Below are positions 35,719 to 44,380 of a stretch of DNA of 63,040 nt, in pieces (position 1 is the first letter of the stretch; each line of letters starts with the position of its first letter). A program made the translations under genes and the position numbers. Location of the stretch: positions 1 through 63,040 of the forward strand of contig DRGL01000010.1 in the NCBI GenBank assembly GCA_011050085.1, read 5' to 3'. A model generated the notes under the pieces. It made no database searches. It had not been told where the DNA came from and saw only the letters and a list, made by a program, of their open reading frames with translations. The stretch is from Pricia antarctica (lineage in GTDB: Bacteria; Bacteroidota; Bacteroidia; Flavobacteriales; Flavobacteriaceae).

Positions 35719-36678
35719 CTATTGAAATTTAGCCTTTTTATTACTGCTCTTCCCCGAATGGTTCTCAACATCATTCCTATCTTTCCAAAAATCAAAGTAG
35801 TTGAACCATTGTAACGGATATTTTCTTAAAATGCGCTCCATACTTTCAGTATACTCTTTCAATAGACCTTGTGCGTCCCTCGCCTTAAATTCAGCGGTTT
35901 GGGCATAAAGGTCGTAATGACGGTTTAGGCCTTTCATAAAATACACGAACAATACGGGTAGGTTTAATCTGGCGGCCAAAAGATAAGGTCCCATAGGAAA
36001 ATCAGCTTTTTTATCCATAAAATTCTCCGTCAAGGTTTTTGAACCGGGCATATATCGGTCACCGGTAAAAACGACCAAACCTCCATCATCGATAGCTTTG
36101 TGTATTTCGAATATATGAGACATATCATCCCTAACCACTATGAACTTTAAGTGCGACTTGGCCGAAATACGGTCCATATACTCCTTGATATCTTGATGCT
36201 CTGCGTGCGTGGTCACCATACTGATATTGGCAATATGATAGCGATCTTCCAAGAAATAGTGGGAAATTTCGAAGTTGCCAACATGTCCGCTAATCAATAT
36301 ACCGCCTTTTTTCTTCTGAAGTAGATCCTCAATATGCTCGATACCGTTATGGGTATAGGTGAATTTATCGCGAAGGCCTATTGCAATGGCTACCTTATCG
36401 GTCAGGGTCTGTCCGAATACGTAGTAACTTTTATAAATACTCAGAATACTTCTTGCTGTTGAGAAGCCTTGCCTTTTTCGGAAATAGGTATAGGTATCAC
36501 GATTACTTTTCGGAGAAAATAATACGTAGTAAAAGATAACAATACGTAACAAAGCGTAGGCCGCTCCAATACCGAAATTACGAAGGAAGAAAATATAGAT
36601 TCGATATCCCAATAGGGTTCCTCTCGATTTTCCTTCCCATTCGGTGGCCATATCTTGGGTTTTGTATGAAACGGTCAC
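35719..36678 (-). CDS. LpxL/HtrB-like lysophospholipid acyltransferase
   Basis: 319 aa, GTG start overlapping the ACP stop by four bases. GGILISGHVGNFEISHYFLE gives the H-x4-E catalytic pair (H132, E137) of the lipid A late-acyltransferase group; the hydrophobic N-terminus (FGIGAAYALLRIVIFYYVLF) anchors it. The next block VVFTGDRYMPGSKT fits the acceptor site. Coupled to an ACP gene, so the donor is probably an acyl- or aryl-polyene-ACP and the acceptor a membrane lipid or the resorcinol. It is a third candidate for the ester step. Role is inferred. Confidence 0.87.
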   Translation of the reverse strand: MTVSYKTQDMATEWEGKSRGTLLGYRIYIFFLRNFGIGAAYALLRIVIFYYVLFSPKSNRDTYTYFRKRQGFSTARSILSIYKSYYVFGQTLTDKVAIAIGLRDKFTYTHNGIEHIEDLLQKKKGGILISGHVGNFEISHYFLEDRYHIANISMVTTHAEHQDIKEYMDRISAKSHLKFIVVRDDMSHIFEIHKAIDDGGLVVFTGDRYMPGSKTLTENFMDKKADFPMGPYLLAARLNLPVLFVYFMKGLNRHYDLYAQTAEFKARDAQGLLKEYTESMERILRKYPLQWFNYFDFWKDRNDVENHSGKSSNKKAKFQ

Positions 36679-36923
36679 CCCAACTTTCTTTCGATAAGGT
36701 CATAGAAATTCTGGAGGGTGTTGATGTTCACAAAATCTTCGCCAGTTAATTTGACGCTAAAATTACTCTCGACTGCGACAACAAGGTCAACAAAATCAAG
36801 ACTATCTAAATCCAGGGCATCTTTAAGATTGGCATCGGGCACCAAGGCTTCTTCTTCAACCTCGAAGTCCTCGATGAGAAATTCATCTACTTTTTCAGCT
36901 ATATTTTCTTTGGTCATCACCAT
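36675..36923 (-). CDS. Acyl carrier protein
   Basis: 82 aa (80 if Met3 at 36917 is used). The phosphopantetheine site is LDLDSLDFVDLVV with Ser41, and SNFSVKLTGEDF follows. It is more FabF-like/ApeF-like than the other ACP at 24756. Coupled to the LpxL-like acyltransferase gene by a GTGA overlap. Confidence 0.93.
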   Translation of the reverse strand: MVMTKENIAEKVDEFLIEDFEVEEEALVPDANLKDALDLDSLDFVDLVVAVESNFSVKLTGEDFVNINTLQNFYDLIERKLG

Positions 36924-37084
36924 GGTACTTCAATATTTTAGTAAACCTATCTTAACCGGCCAAAGCCTTTTATTTATTAATTAAGTTCTAATAAAATTCA
37001 GTTGATCGGATTAAATGCTTGATTTTTGCTTTGCCCCGTTCATCTTACAACAGCTTGTTCCGACAAGAAATTCCTGACGCGCTA

Positions 37085-38302
37085 TTAGAATTTTTTGACT
37101 ATCAAAGCCGAATTTGTTCCGCCAAAACCGAATGAATTGGACAAAAATACATTTATTTTTTTATTTAATGTTTTCTTAACAAGGTTGAGTTTTTCAGAGT
37201 CCTCGTCCGTATTTTCCAGGTTGATATTGGGTGCAATAAAATCATTTTGCATCATAAGCATTGAATAAACAACTTCGCTGGCACCGGCCATCCAGCACTC
37301 ATGGCCCGTCATTGATTTGGTCGAACTTACATAGGGTCCATTGGCTCCAAATACGGCATGTATGGCCTTTGCTTCATTAGCGTCCCCTACCGGAGTAGAA
37401 GTTGCATGCGCATTAACGTATTCGATATCCGAGGCAGCCAATCCTGCATCTTCTAAAGCCCTTGTCATGGCTCTTGTTGGCCCTTCGGCATTAGGTGTTG
37501 AGATATGATCACCGTTGGATGAAAAACCGTATCCTACAATTTCCCCTAAAATGGGAGCGCCACGTTTCATGGCAGATTCATAGCTTTCTATTACAAGACT
37601 AGCGCCGCCTCCACTGGGCACTAATCCATTTCGGTCCCTATCAAAGGGTCTAGAGGCTTTAGTCGGGTGCTCAGTATGCGTTGCAAACACACCCAACCCA
37701 TCAAAAGTACCCATAGCCATGGGGTTTATTTCTTGCGCACCGCCTGTGATTATGCAGTCTTGTAATCCACTTTTAATTAAGTGATACCCTAGGCCAATGG
37801 AGTGGGATCCGCTTGCGCAGGCAGCACTAACGGTAAGATTGATGCCCCGTAGTTTAAAAATTGTAGAGAGGTTCATGGTTACTGTAGAGTTCATTGCTTT
37901 AAAAATGGCTCCAGAACCTACGAGGGTTGTATCTCCTTTTTCGCGCATGATATCTACTGATTCTACGGTAGACTTAGCCGTACTATCATTTCCATAAAGA
38001 ATACCGACCTCGTTGATATCAAGATACTCTTGATCTATTCGTGCATTTTTTAAGGCCTCAATTGTCGCCATATAGGCGTATTGCGCTTCTTCCCCCATAC
38101 TGATACGTTGTCTTCTTGACAATAATGATTTGAGATCAGGAGTTTCTACGAAGCCGGTAATTGGGGATCGAAAACCAAAGGCATCACGTTCAGGGTCGTG
38201 AACGATACCCGAGCGACCCTCATATAACGATGTCTTTACCTCATCGATATTTTTTCCGATGCAGGAATAGATGCCCATACCCGTGATTACGACTCGCCTC
38301 AT
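37085..38302 (-). CDS. Beta-ketoacyl-ACP synthase II-like
   Basis: 405 aa, complete: MRRVVITGMGIYSCIG, nucleophile Cys162 in VSAACASGSHSIG, HATSTPVGDANEA (first His), MTGHECWMAGASE (second His) and SFGFGGTNSAL. The HAT replacing HGT is a minor variant. It is close to FabF/ApeR proteins that act as initiating ketosynthases in aryl-polyene loci. Stands between FabG (230 bases upstream) and the ACP/acyltransferase pair (161 bases downstream). Confidence 0.92.
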   Translation of the reverse strand: MRRVVITGMGIYSCIGKNIDEVKTSLYEGRSGIVHDPERDAFGFRSPITGFVETPDLKSLLSRRQRISMGEEAQYAYMATIEALKNARIDQEYLDINEVGILYGNDSTAKSTVESVDIMREKGDTTLVGSGAIFKAMNSTVTMNLSTIFKLRGINLTVSAACASGSHSIGLGYHLIKSGLQDCIITGGAQEINPMAMGTFDGLGVFATHTEHPTKASRPFDRDRNGLVPSGGGASLVIESYESAMKRGAPILGEIVGYGFSSNGDHISTPNAEGPTRAMTRALEDAGLAASDIEYVNAHATSTPVGDANEAKAIHAVFGANGPYVSSTKSMTGHECWMAGASEVVYSMLMMQNDFIAPNINLENTDEDSEKLNLVKKTLNKKINVFLSNSFGFGGTNSALIVKKF

Positions 38303-38532
38303 TCTTTTAACGTGATGGATTTTTGGTTAACCAATTCTAAGTTAGGAATTCTAACGGAGTTTTGGATTGAAAATTGCTCGGTTTTTAAAAACCTCGAATT
38401 TATAATGCATGTTATCGATAAGAAGCCTATCCGGCTAAGATGTCAAGCTTTTCTAATTCTACTAGATTCCTGAATTACTCATTTTCGATGGCCAAGATTT
38501 TTAGAGGTTTACACTCTATTTCCGATAAAATT

Positions 38533-39288
38533 TTATGAATAAATTCCTCCATTGATATTAATAATATCACCTGTAATATAGCTGGATTTATTGGAAGCCA
38601 AAAAGGAGACCAGATGTGCTACTTCTTCAGGGGTACCAAAACGGTTGGCGGGAATCATTTTTTTAAGTTCGTTTTCATCAAGATCTTGAGTCATATCCGT
38701 AGCAATAAATCCTGGTGCCACTGCGTTAACTGTCACGTTTCTTTTAGCTACTTCTTGCGCTAAGGCCTTTGTAGCACCAATAACAGCACCCTTGGCCGCC
38801 GAATAGTTCGTTTGGCCCGGGGTACCTTTTAGACCCGATACCGATACCATATTAATGATACGTCCATACTTATTGACCAATAACTTTTGAATCAAATGGT
38901 TCGTGACGTTGAAAAAGCCATTGAGACTAGTATCTATAACTTTAGACCAATCTTCAGCCTTCATCCACATAAACATTCCGTCTTGGGTAATACCTGCATT
39001 ATTTACGATAACCTCGATAATAGCATTTTCGTTAGCGTCGTGCCATGCATCTAATGTAGATTTTACGATTTCGGAGTCAGTGACGTCGAAGGCCATAAGC
39101 TCGCCTTTTCCTCCAGCTTCTTCTACCAGTTTCAAAGTCTCCAAAGCGGCCGTTTCATTACGGTTATAATTAATGAGAATCTGATAATCGGAATCCTTGG
39201 CCAATTGAACACAAATAGCTCTTCCAATACCACGGGACCCACCCGTAACCAATGCGAATTTTTGTTTTTCCGCTTTTTTATCTTGCAT
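38533..39288 (-). CDS. fabG: 3-oxoacyl-ACP reductase
   Basis: 251 aa, classical short-chain dehydrogenase: cofactor loop TGGSRGIGRAICVQ, NNAG (94-97), catalytic Ser in MVSVSG and Tyr-Lys in YSAAKGA, and the FabG end ITGDIININGG. It reduces 3-ketoacyl-ACP with NADPH; as the only ketoreductase seen in the locus it probably serves the polyene synthase (ApeQ-like). It begins the core biosynthetic run. Confidence 0.92.
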   Translation of the reverse strand: MQDKKAEKQKFALVTGGSRGIGRAICVQLAKDSDYQILINYNRNETAALETLKLVEEAGGKGELMAFDVTDSEIVKSTLDAWHDANENAIIEVIVNNAGITQDGMFMWMKAEDWSKVIDTSLNGFFNVTNHLIQKLLVNKYGRIINMVSVSGLKGTPGQTNYSAAKGAVIGATKALAQEVAKRNVTVNAVAPGFIATDMTQDLDENELKKMIPANRFGTPEEVAHLVSFLASNKSSYITGDIININGGIYS

Positions 39289-39531
39289 AAATTAAAGGTG
39301 TTATTTCGTAATAGATGGTAAAATACCCAAAGACGCGTAGTATCATTTGAATACGCTAAAGTGGTCAAAACTATATAAAATTTGACTTATTAATCGAATT
39401 CAATATTTTATGGATGGCGGTCCGCAGACCTTTTTCCATTGTGAATCATGATTCAATTTATCGTATCTTATCGATAAAAGGTGAAGAAGTGTGCAACGGT
39501 TTTATAGGAATATTTCCTTAGAATACTATCT

Positions 39532-40662
39532 TTATTTCACGGCTTCAAAAGGTTCAGCATTTTCGAACCATGTATCTCCAAGCAGTTTCCCGTTCTTATC
39601 CAGAAAGCCCCATCCCTTTTTTGTTTTCACCCTGGCAAGGCCATCGATAAAACCCTTTTCGTTCTTTCCTGACAAAAAAGCCAACCCAGCTGTAATATCG
39701 TAGTCCATGGGTATGACCACTTTTCCAGAGGTATCGATAAACCCCCAGTCCTTATCCTTTACGGGAGCTAGACCGTCTGAAAAAACCTCGGCATCGCGGT
39801 ATTTTGGTTCGATGACCATTTCACCTTTTTCGTTTATATACCCCCAATTCTTACCGTTGGCGACGGGTGCCAATCCATCCGAAAAGGCTCTGGCCTTATC
39901 AAATTGTGGTTCGATAACCCATTTGCCGGTACGGTCTACAAAACCTATTTTATCATCCTTCTTTGCGTAGGTCAATTTTGCATCTCCATAAAAGGCCCAA
40001 ACATCGACGGCGCCATCGATGGCATTGAAATTACCGTTGTAGACGATACCATATACGCCATCCTTTTTGGCATAGACTCCATTCGGCGACCAGGCATTTC
40101 CTATATCTTCATAGGATGCTGGAATAACTTCTTTTCCACTGGCGTCAATCATACCCCATTGCTCCCCTTTTTTGACTTTGGCATGTCCGTTTTCAAAATC
40201 TTTTATAACATCATAAGTAGGTTCGAGCACCAGTTTTCCATCTGTGCCGAGTAATCCTATTTTCTCGCCACTTCTAAAGAGGGCTACCCCTTCTTCAAAA
40301 TCATATAGCTTATCGCTTGTTGTAGGAATTTCAAGTGATTGACCCTTCTTGTCAATATAGTGCCATTGATCGTCTTTTAAGACCAAGGCAAATCCTGAAT
40401 TAAAATCTTTGACCTTGTCGTATTGAGGTTCGATGACCCATTTTCCGGAAGCATCTATAAAACCCCATTTTTTGTCCTGTCCGGCAGCAGCTAGGCCATT
40501 TGAAAAAGATTTAGCATCTTTAAATTGGGTTTCGATTACAAATTTGGCGGATGTATCGATATACCCGAAATTACCACCTTCCCGAACTAAGGCCAATTCT
40601 TGGGCAAAGATGGTAGAAAAACTCGTTAGTAGTGTGAGAATCAAAAAATGTTTGGTTTTCAT
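39532..40662 (-). CDS. Secreted WG-repeat protein
   Basis: 376 aa. A signal peptide (MKTKHFLILTLLTSFSTIFA) is followed by about ten WG-type repeats: FGYIDTSAKFVIE, WGFIDASGKWVIEPQYDKV, WGMIDASGKEVIPASYEDI, IGFVDRTGKWVIEPQFDKA, WGYINEKGEMVIEPKYRDA, WGFIDTSGKVVIP and WGFLDKNGK among them, which likely form a beta-rich periplasmic or surface repeat structure. Function in this family is unknown. It lies between the ammonia-lyase and FabG on the same strand, but nothing links it directly to pigment chemistry. Confidence 0.88.
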   Translation of the reverse strand: MKTKHFLILTLLTSFSTIFAQELALVREGGNFGYIDTSAKFVIETQFKDAKSFSNGLAAAGQDKKWGFIDASGKWVIEPQYDKVKDFNSGFALVLKDDQWHYIDKKGQSLEIPTTSDKLYDFEEGVALFRSGEKIGLLGTDGKLVLEPTYDVIKDFENGHAKVKKGEQWGMIDASGKEVIPASYEDIGNAWSPNGVYAKKDGVYGIVYNGNFNAIDGAVDVWAFYGDAKLTYAKKDDKIGFVDRTGKWVIEPQFDKARAFSDGLAPVANGKNWGYINEKGEMVIEPKYRDAEVFSDGLAPVKDKDWGFIDTSGKVVIPMDYDITAGLAFLSGKNEKGFIDGLARVKTKKGWGFLDKNGKLLGDTWFENAEPFEAVK

Positions 40663-40787
40663 GATAGTTGGTTTTTAATTCGTTTTTTTTTGAGAATGTA
40701 GAACTACAATTACTTGTAAAATCTGCTTCAGCAAATTTTCGTGAAATGGCTATTTTTAGCTTAGTTTCTGGGCGGGGCTCTTCTGTT

Positions 40788-42320
40788 TTATGAGATGTTT
40801 TTATGGTTAGTGATAAAATCCTTTACTTGGTTAACATAAGGATACATAATTTCATCGTTTTTGAAGGGGGGTACGATTTTACGAATGGCATCGTACATGT
40901 TCTTGGTTTTTGAGGAAACTTTATTTTGTACCTGAAGGTATTCGATGGCCTGTACCACAGTAATTATCTCGATGGCCATTACCTCGAATGCATTTTCAAT
41001 CACTTTTTTTGTAATCAGGGCAGCATTTGTGCCCATACTCACAATATCTTGATTGTCATTATTGCTGGGGATGCTATGCACGTACATCGGATTGCTCAAC
41101 ATCTGGTTCTCGGCTGTGGTAGATACCGCTGTAAACTGTACGCCTTGCATTCCGAAATTCAATCCAAGAGTACCTAAATTAACGAAAGGGGGAAGAATCT
41201 CGTTCAATTTTTGGTTCATTAGATAGTTCAATTGTCGTTCGGCGAGCATGCTCATTTTGGTCACGACGATTTTTAGCTTATCCATTTCAAGGGATACATA
41301 ATCACCATGGAAGTTGCCTCCGTGATAGACATTTTTTCTTTGCACATCAACAATAGGGTTGTCGTTGGCGGAATTGACCTCCTCGATAAGAATGCGTTCT
41401 ACATCGTTAAGGGTATCGAGCACAGGTCCGAGAATTTGGGGAACACAGCGGATGGAATAGTATTCCTGTACTTTTTCCTCAAATATATTGACCCCATTAT
41501 TGTCGACATAAAGATGGTGCTCACGCTTTCTTGTCAACGTGCTATCCTTTAAATGGCTACGCATCGATCGGGCTATTTCACGCTGGCCCTTATGTTTTTT
41601 CGTATGGTTCAAGTTTTCGGATAAATGGTCGTCATAAGCCTGCATAATTTCATTTATGGCCGATGAACAGGCAATCATCCATTCTAACAGACGACGGGTA
41701 TAAATGGTATTAATGATACCGATTCCGGTCATGACCGAAGTGCCGTTGATAAGACCTAAACCTTCCCGTAATTTTACCGATATAGGGGTTATATTTTGCT
41801 CCTCAAAAACCTCTTTGGTAGGTCTTCTATCCCCTTTATAAAAAACTTCACCTTCACCAATTAATACTAATGCCAAATGCGCCAATTGCACGAGGTCGCC
41901 ACTAGCGCCTACACCGCCGTGCTCATAAATTAGTGGGGTAATATTCTTGTTAATCAGTAAGGCCATCGTCTCGATGACTGAGGTATGTACACCTGAATTT
42001 CCTAAGCTTAAGGTATTCAAACGGGCCAACATCGCTGCTTTTACGTATTTGGGTGGAATTGGGTTTCCCGTACCGGAGGCATGACTACGTATGAGATTAT
42101 ACTGCAGTTGAATGGTTTCGGAATCCTTGATTTTATATTGTGCCATGGGGCCAAAGCCGGTGTTCACCCCGTAAATGACCTTATTTTTAGAGAAATCCTT
42201 TAGAAAATCAAAACTTTCTTGCACAGTTGCGATGACCTTCGGGTCAAGGGTAATGGGGTGTCCCTCAAAAATGGTATCGTAAAAGTCTTGAAGGTCTAAT
42301 TTTCCCTTGATATTTGGCAT
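40788..42320 (-). CDS. Tyrosine/histidine ammonia-lyase family enzyme (flexirubin starter supply)
   Basis: 510 aa. The Ala-Ser-Gly triad that cyclises to the MIO prosthetic group is at 139-141 in GGVGASGDLVQLAHLAL, Tyr50 of VIYGVNTGFGP is the catalytic base, and NSANDNPIVD, GNFHGDYVSLEMDKL and SIPSNNDNQDIVSMG are the other active-site blocks. It resembles the Flavobacterium tyrosine ammonia-lyase that makes 4-coumarate. The position just before the ring substituent (RSHASG) is His-like as in histidine lyases, so tyrosine preference rests on homology and context, not on that residue. It would deliver the aryl starter. Confidence 0.93.
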   Translation of the reverse strand: MPNIKGKLDLQDFYDTIFEGHPITLDPKVIATVQESFDFLKDFSKNKVIYGVNTGFGPMAQYKIKDSETIQLQYNLIRSHASGTGNPIPPKYVKAAMLARLNTLSLGNSGVHTSVIETMALLINKNITPLIYEHGGVGASGDLVQLAHLALVLIGEGEVFYKGDRRPTKEVFEEQNITPISVKLREGLGLINGTSVMTGIGIINTIYTRRLLEWMIACSSAINEIMQAYDDHLSENLNHTKKHKGQREIARSMRSHLKDSTLTRKREHHLYVDNNGVNIFEEKVQEYYSIRCVPQILGPVLDTLNDVERILIEEVNSANDNPIVDVQRKNVYHGGNFHGDYVSLEMDKLKIVVTKMSMLAERQLNYLMNQKLNEILPPFVNLGTLGLNFGMQGVQFTAVSTTAENQMLSNPMYVHSIPSNNDNQDIVSMGTNAALITKKVIENAFEVMAIEIITVVQAIEYLQVQNKVSSKTKNMYDAIRKIVPPFKNDEIMYPYVNQVKDFITNHKNIS

Positions 42321-42469
42321 CTGCAGTTGGTTGAATTACTGTTTACTCGGTATCGGGGGGTAAAAATAGCGATTATGAGCTGTAAATTTAAAACAATTGG
42401 ATCATCAATGTTGTATTTTTACTTTGAATCTCAGTAAGATATGCAAGAATTAGCCGAAAACAAATAATC
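42321..42469. promoter_or_regulatory. Divergent promoter region between ammonia-lyase and halogenase genes
   Basis: 149 bases separating two divergently read genes, so both promoters must lie here. Toward the halogenase, a TTG at about 42411 and TTTTTACTTTG ending about 42424 approximate the Bacteroidetes -33/-7 elements (TAnnTTTG with one base missing), about 45 bases before the start codon. No good box toward the lyase is seen. Confidence 0.4.
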
Positions 42470-43708
42470 ATGAAAAATCAACAAGTAGATGTTTTGATTA
42501 TCGGTGCGGGACCGTCAGGAGCGGTATCCGCTGCATATCTACATAAACAGGGGTTTCAGGTCAAGGTCGTAGAAAAGAGCAAATTTCCGAGATTTGTAAT
42601 CGGCGAAAGCCTCTTGCCGCGCTGCATGCATCATTTTGAGGAGGTCGGATTGATAGATGCTCTTATGGAACAAAATTTCGAGAAGAAAAGAGGCGCCCGT
42701 TTTATGAGGGGCGACAAAGTCTGTAATTTCGATTTTAGTAAGAAGTATACCGAAGGTTGGGACTGGACATGGCAGGTACCGCGAGCCGATTTTGACAAAA
42801 CCCTGACCGATACCTTGACAGCATGGGGCATAGACGTAGCCTTTGAACTGGAAGTCGTTGCCGTTGCCTTTGACGGTAGTGATTCGACTACAACGATAAA
42901 GGATGCCGATGGTCAATTGTCTGCCGTTTCCGCCAAGTATATTGTAGACTCTAGCGGTCATGGCCGAGTGTTACCACGTTTGTTGGATTTGGATGCCCCT
43001 TCTGAAATGCCAAAGCACGCTTCGATATTTACCCATGTCAAAGATGTAAAACGCCCCACAGGGCAAGAAGGTACTATCATAACCTTTGACATTGTTAGCC
43101 GCGAAACTTGGCTTTGGGTTATTCCCTTTTCAAACGGATATACCAGCATCGGCTTTGTCGGACCCACAGAATATCTAGAATCTTTCGAAGGCGATAACAC
43201 TCAAAAACTTCAAAAAATGCTGAGCTTGTCGCACTATTATTTCGATCGATTTGATAAAATTGACTACGAATTTGAGCCAAGAATTATAAAGAATATCGCC
43301 AAATCCGTTAAGAAGCTTTACGGTGATGGTTTCGTTCTTACGGGAAATAGCGCCGAGTTCTTAGACCCTGTTTTTTCTTCTGGGGTCACCTTTGCTACTG
43401 AATCTTCGTTAGTTGCCGCTAAACTGATTGCCAGAGAATTAAAGGGAGAAAAGGTCGATTGGGAAAATGAGTATGCCAGCTATATGAAGCGGGGCGTTAA
43501 CGTGTTTTCTACGTATGTAAAGGAGTGGTATACAGGAAATTTGCAGACCATCTTTTTCGATAGTAACGAAAACCCAGTAATCAAAGCACAGATTTGTGCT
43601 GTGCTTGCAGGCTATGTTTGGGACCTCTCTAACCCTTTCGTCAAAAACCATCATCGTCTTGTAAAGACGGTGGCTCGGATTGCGGAAATGGAAAAAGAGG
43701 TCGATTAA
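42470..43708 (+). CDS. Flavin-dependent halogenase-like oxidoreductase
   Basis: 412 aa. FAD-binding GAGPSGAVSAAY (12-23) and GESLLP (45-50); FEKKRGARF (70-78). Two marks point to halogenases rather than hydroxylases: WLWVIP (214-219), the WxWxIP motif, and FLDPVFSSG (297-305), which fits the Fx.Px.Sx.G halogenase motif. The protein is shorter than tryptophan halogenases and close in size to phenolic ones. Many flexirubins carry chlorine next to the phenol, so the aryl or resorcinol ring is the likely target. It faces the ammonia-lyase across a shared promoter region. Activity is inferred; a hydroxylase cannot be excluded. Confidence 0.82.
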   Translation: MKNQQVDVLIIGAGPSGAVSAAYLHKQGFQVKVVEKSKFPRFVIGESLLPRCMHHFEEVGLIDALMEQNFEKKRGARFMRGDKVCNFDFSKKYTEGWDWTWQVPRADFDKTLTDTLTAWGIDVAFELEVVAVAFDGSDSTTTIKDADGQLSAVSAKYIVDSSGHGRVLPRLLDLDAPSEMPKHASIFTHVKDVKRPTGQEGTIITFDIVSRETWLWVIPFSNGYTSIGFVGPTEYLESFEGDNTQKLQKMLSLSHYYFDRFDKIDYEFEPRIIKNIAKSVKKLYGDGFVLTGNSAEFLDPVFSSGVTFATESSLVAAKLIARELKGEKVDWENEYASYMKRGVNVFSTYVKEWYTGNLQTIFFDSNENPVIKAQICAVLAGYVWDLSNPFVKNHHRLVKTVARIAEMEKEVD

Positions 43709-43711
43709 AAT

Positions 43712-43730
43712 CGTTTTAAAACGCTTTTTT
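43712..43730. terminator. Possible bidirectional terminator between convergent genes
   Basis: The perfect palindrome CGTTTTAAAACG is followed by CTTTTTT on the plus strand; the minus gene ends inside it. The stem has no loop and is mostly A-T, so terminator strength is doubtful. Confidence 0.3.
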
Positions 43731-44321
43731 CTCCACTAATTTCGCAAAAGACTTTCCGGTTTTGGCATAACCTTCGCCCATGCGGTCTTCGTTGCTAAAA
43801 CTACTGCCCCATTGGTCTCCTGGTGCGTTCTCACTGGTTACTTCGGCCAGTACCTTGTCTTTGTTAGCCGTTTCCACGAATTTCAAGTTGGTAGAGACCT
43901 TGGCCGGTTGTTTCATAACTGCGGCATCCCAACCCGGATAGAGCCAAGTGGTATCTACAATCAAAGTGTATTTGGCATCACCGAGGCCCTCTTGAAAACT
44001 AAGGTCATGGTCATCTTGAAAAGTACGATTCATCAGCTCGAGAAACTTGGGCTGCCAAACGGTCTCTTTGGCAGCGGCCCATTTCTTTTTCCATGTGTTG
44101 CCCGACCCTTTCGATTTTTCCTCAGCTTCATTATATTGCTTCTCAATAAATTCCTCCTCGGTCATATTCTCTTTGTAAAATGTGGTATTGTCGTAGGTAA
44201 ACGCGACGTTGACCGCTTTTTGACCTGGTAAAAAATCAAATTCGCCCTGTACGATTTTCATTTTCTGTGCGAAGGTAGAGGCAGCGATACATAGCAGTAA
44301 AAAAGTAAGATAATTTTTCAT
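43716..44321 (-). CDS. Secreted hypothetical protein
   Basis: 201 aa. A signal peptide MKNYLTFLLLCIAASTFAQ is clear. The mature protein begins KMKIVQGEFDFLPGQKAVNV and contains FLELMNRTF, YTLIVDTTWLYPGWDAAVMK, and VLAEVTSENAPGDQWGSSF, a beta-strand-rich pattern without enzyme motifs. I do not recognise the family. It is separated by only eight bases from the convergent halogenase gene and is downstream of the broken serine hydrolase. Confidence 0.75.
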   Translation of the reverse strand: MKNYLTFLLLCIAASTFAQKMKIVQGEFDFLPGQKAVNVAFTYDNTTFYKENMTEEEFIEKQYNEAEEKSKGSGNTWKKKWAAAKETVWQPKFLELMNRTFQDDHDLSFQEGLGDAKYTLIVDTTWLYPGWDAAVMKQPAKVSTNLKFVETANKDKVLAEVTSENAPGDQWGSSFSNEDRMGEGYAKTGKSFAKLVEKKAF

Positions 44322-44380
44322 TTTTCATTTTTTAAAGGTTTACGCTGTTTTATGTTCTCCGATATCAAAGGTTAACATAA

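Noticed and set aside
40788-42320. Histidine utilisation gene hutH
   Set aside because: No other hut genes nearby, while the flexirubin context and resemblance to Flavobacterium tyrosine ammonia-lyase favour the aryl starter role.
43716-43730. Strong bidirectional terminator at the convergent gene ends
   Set aside because: Loop-less A-T palindrome overlapping a stop codon; kept only as a low-confidence feature.
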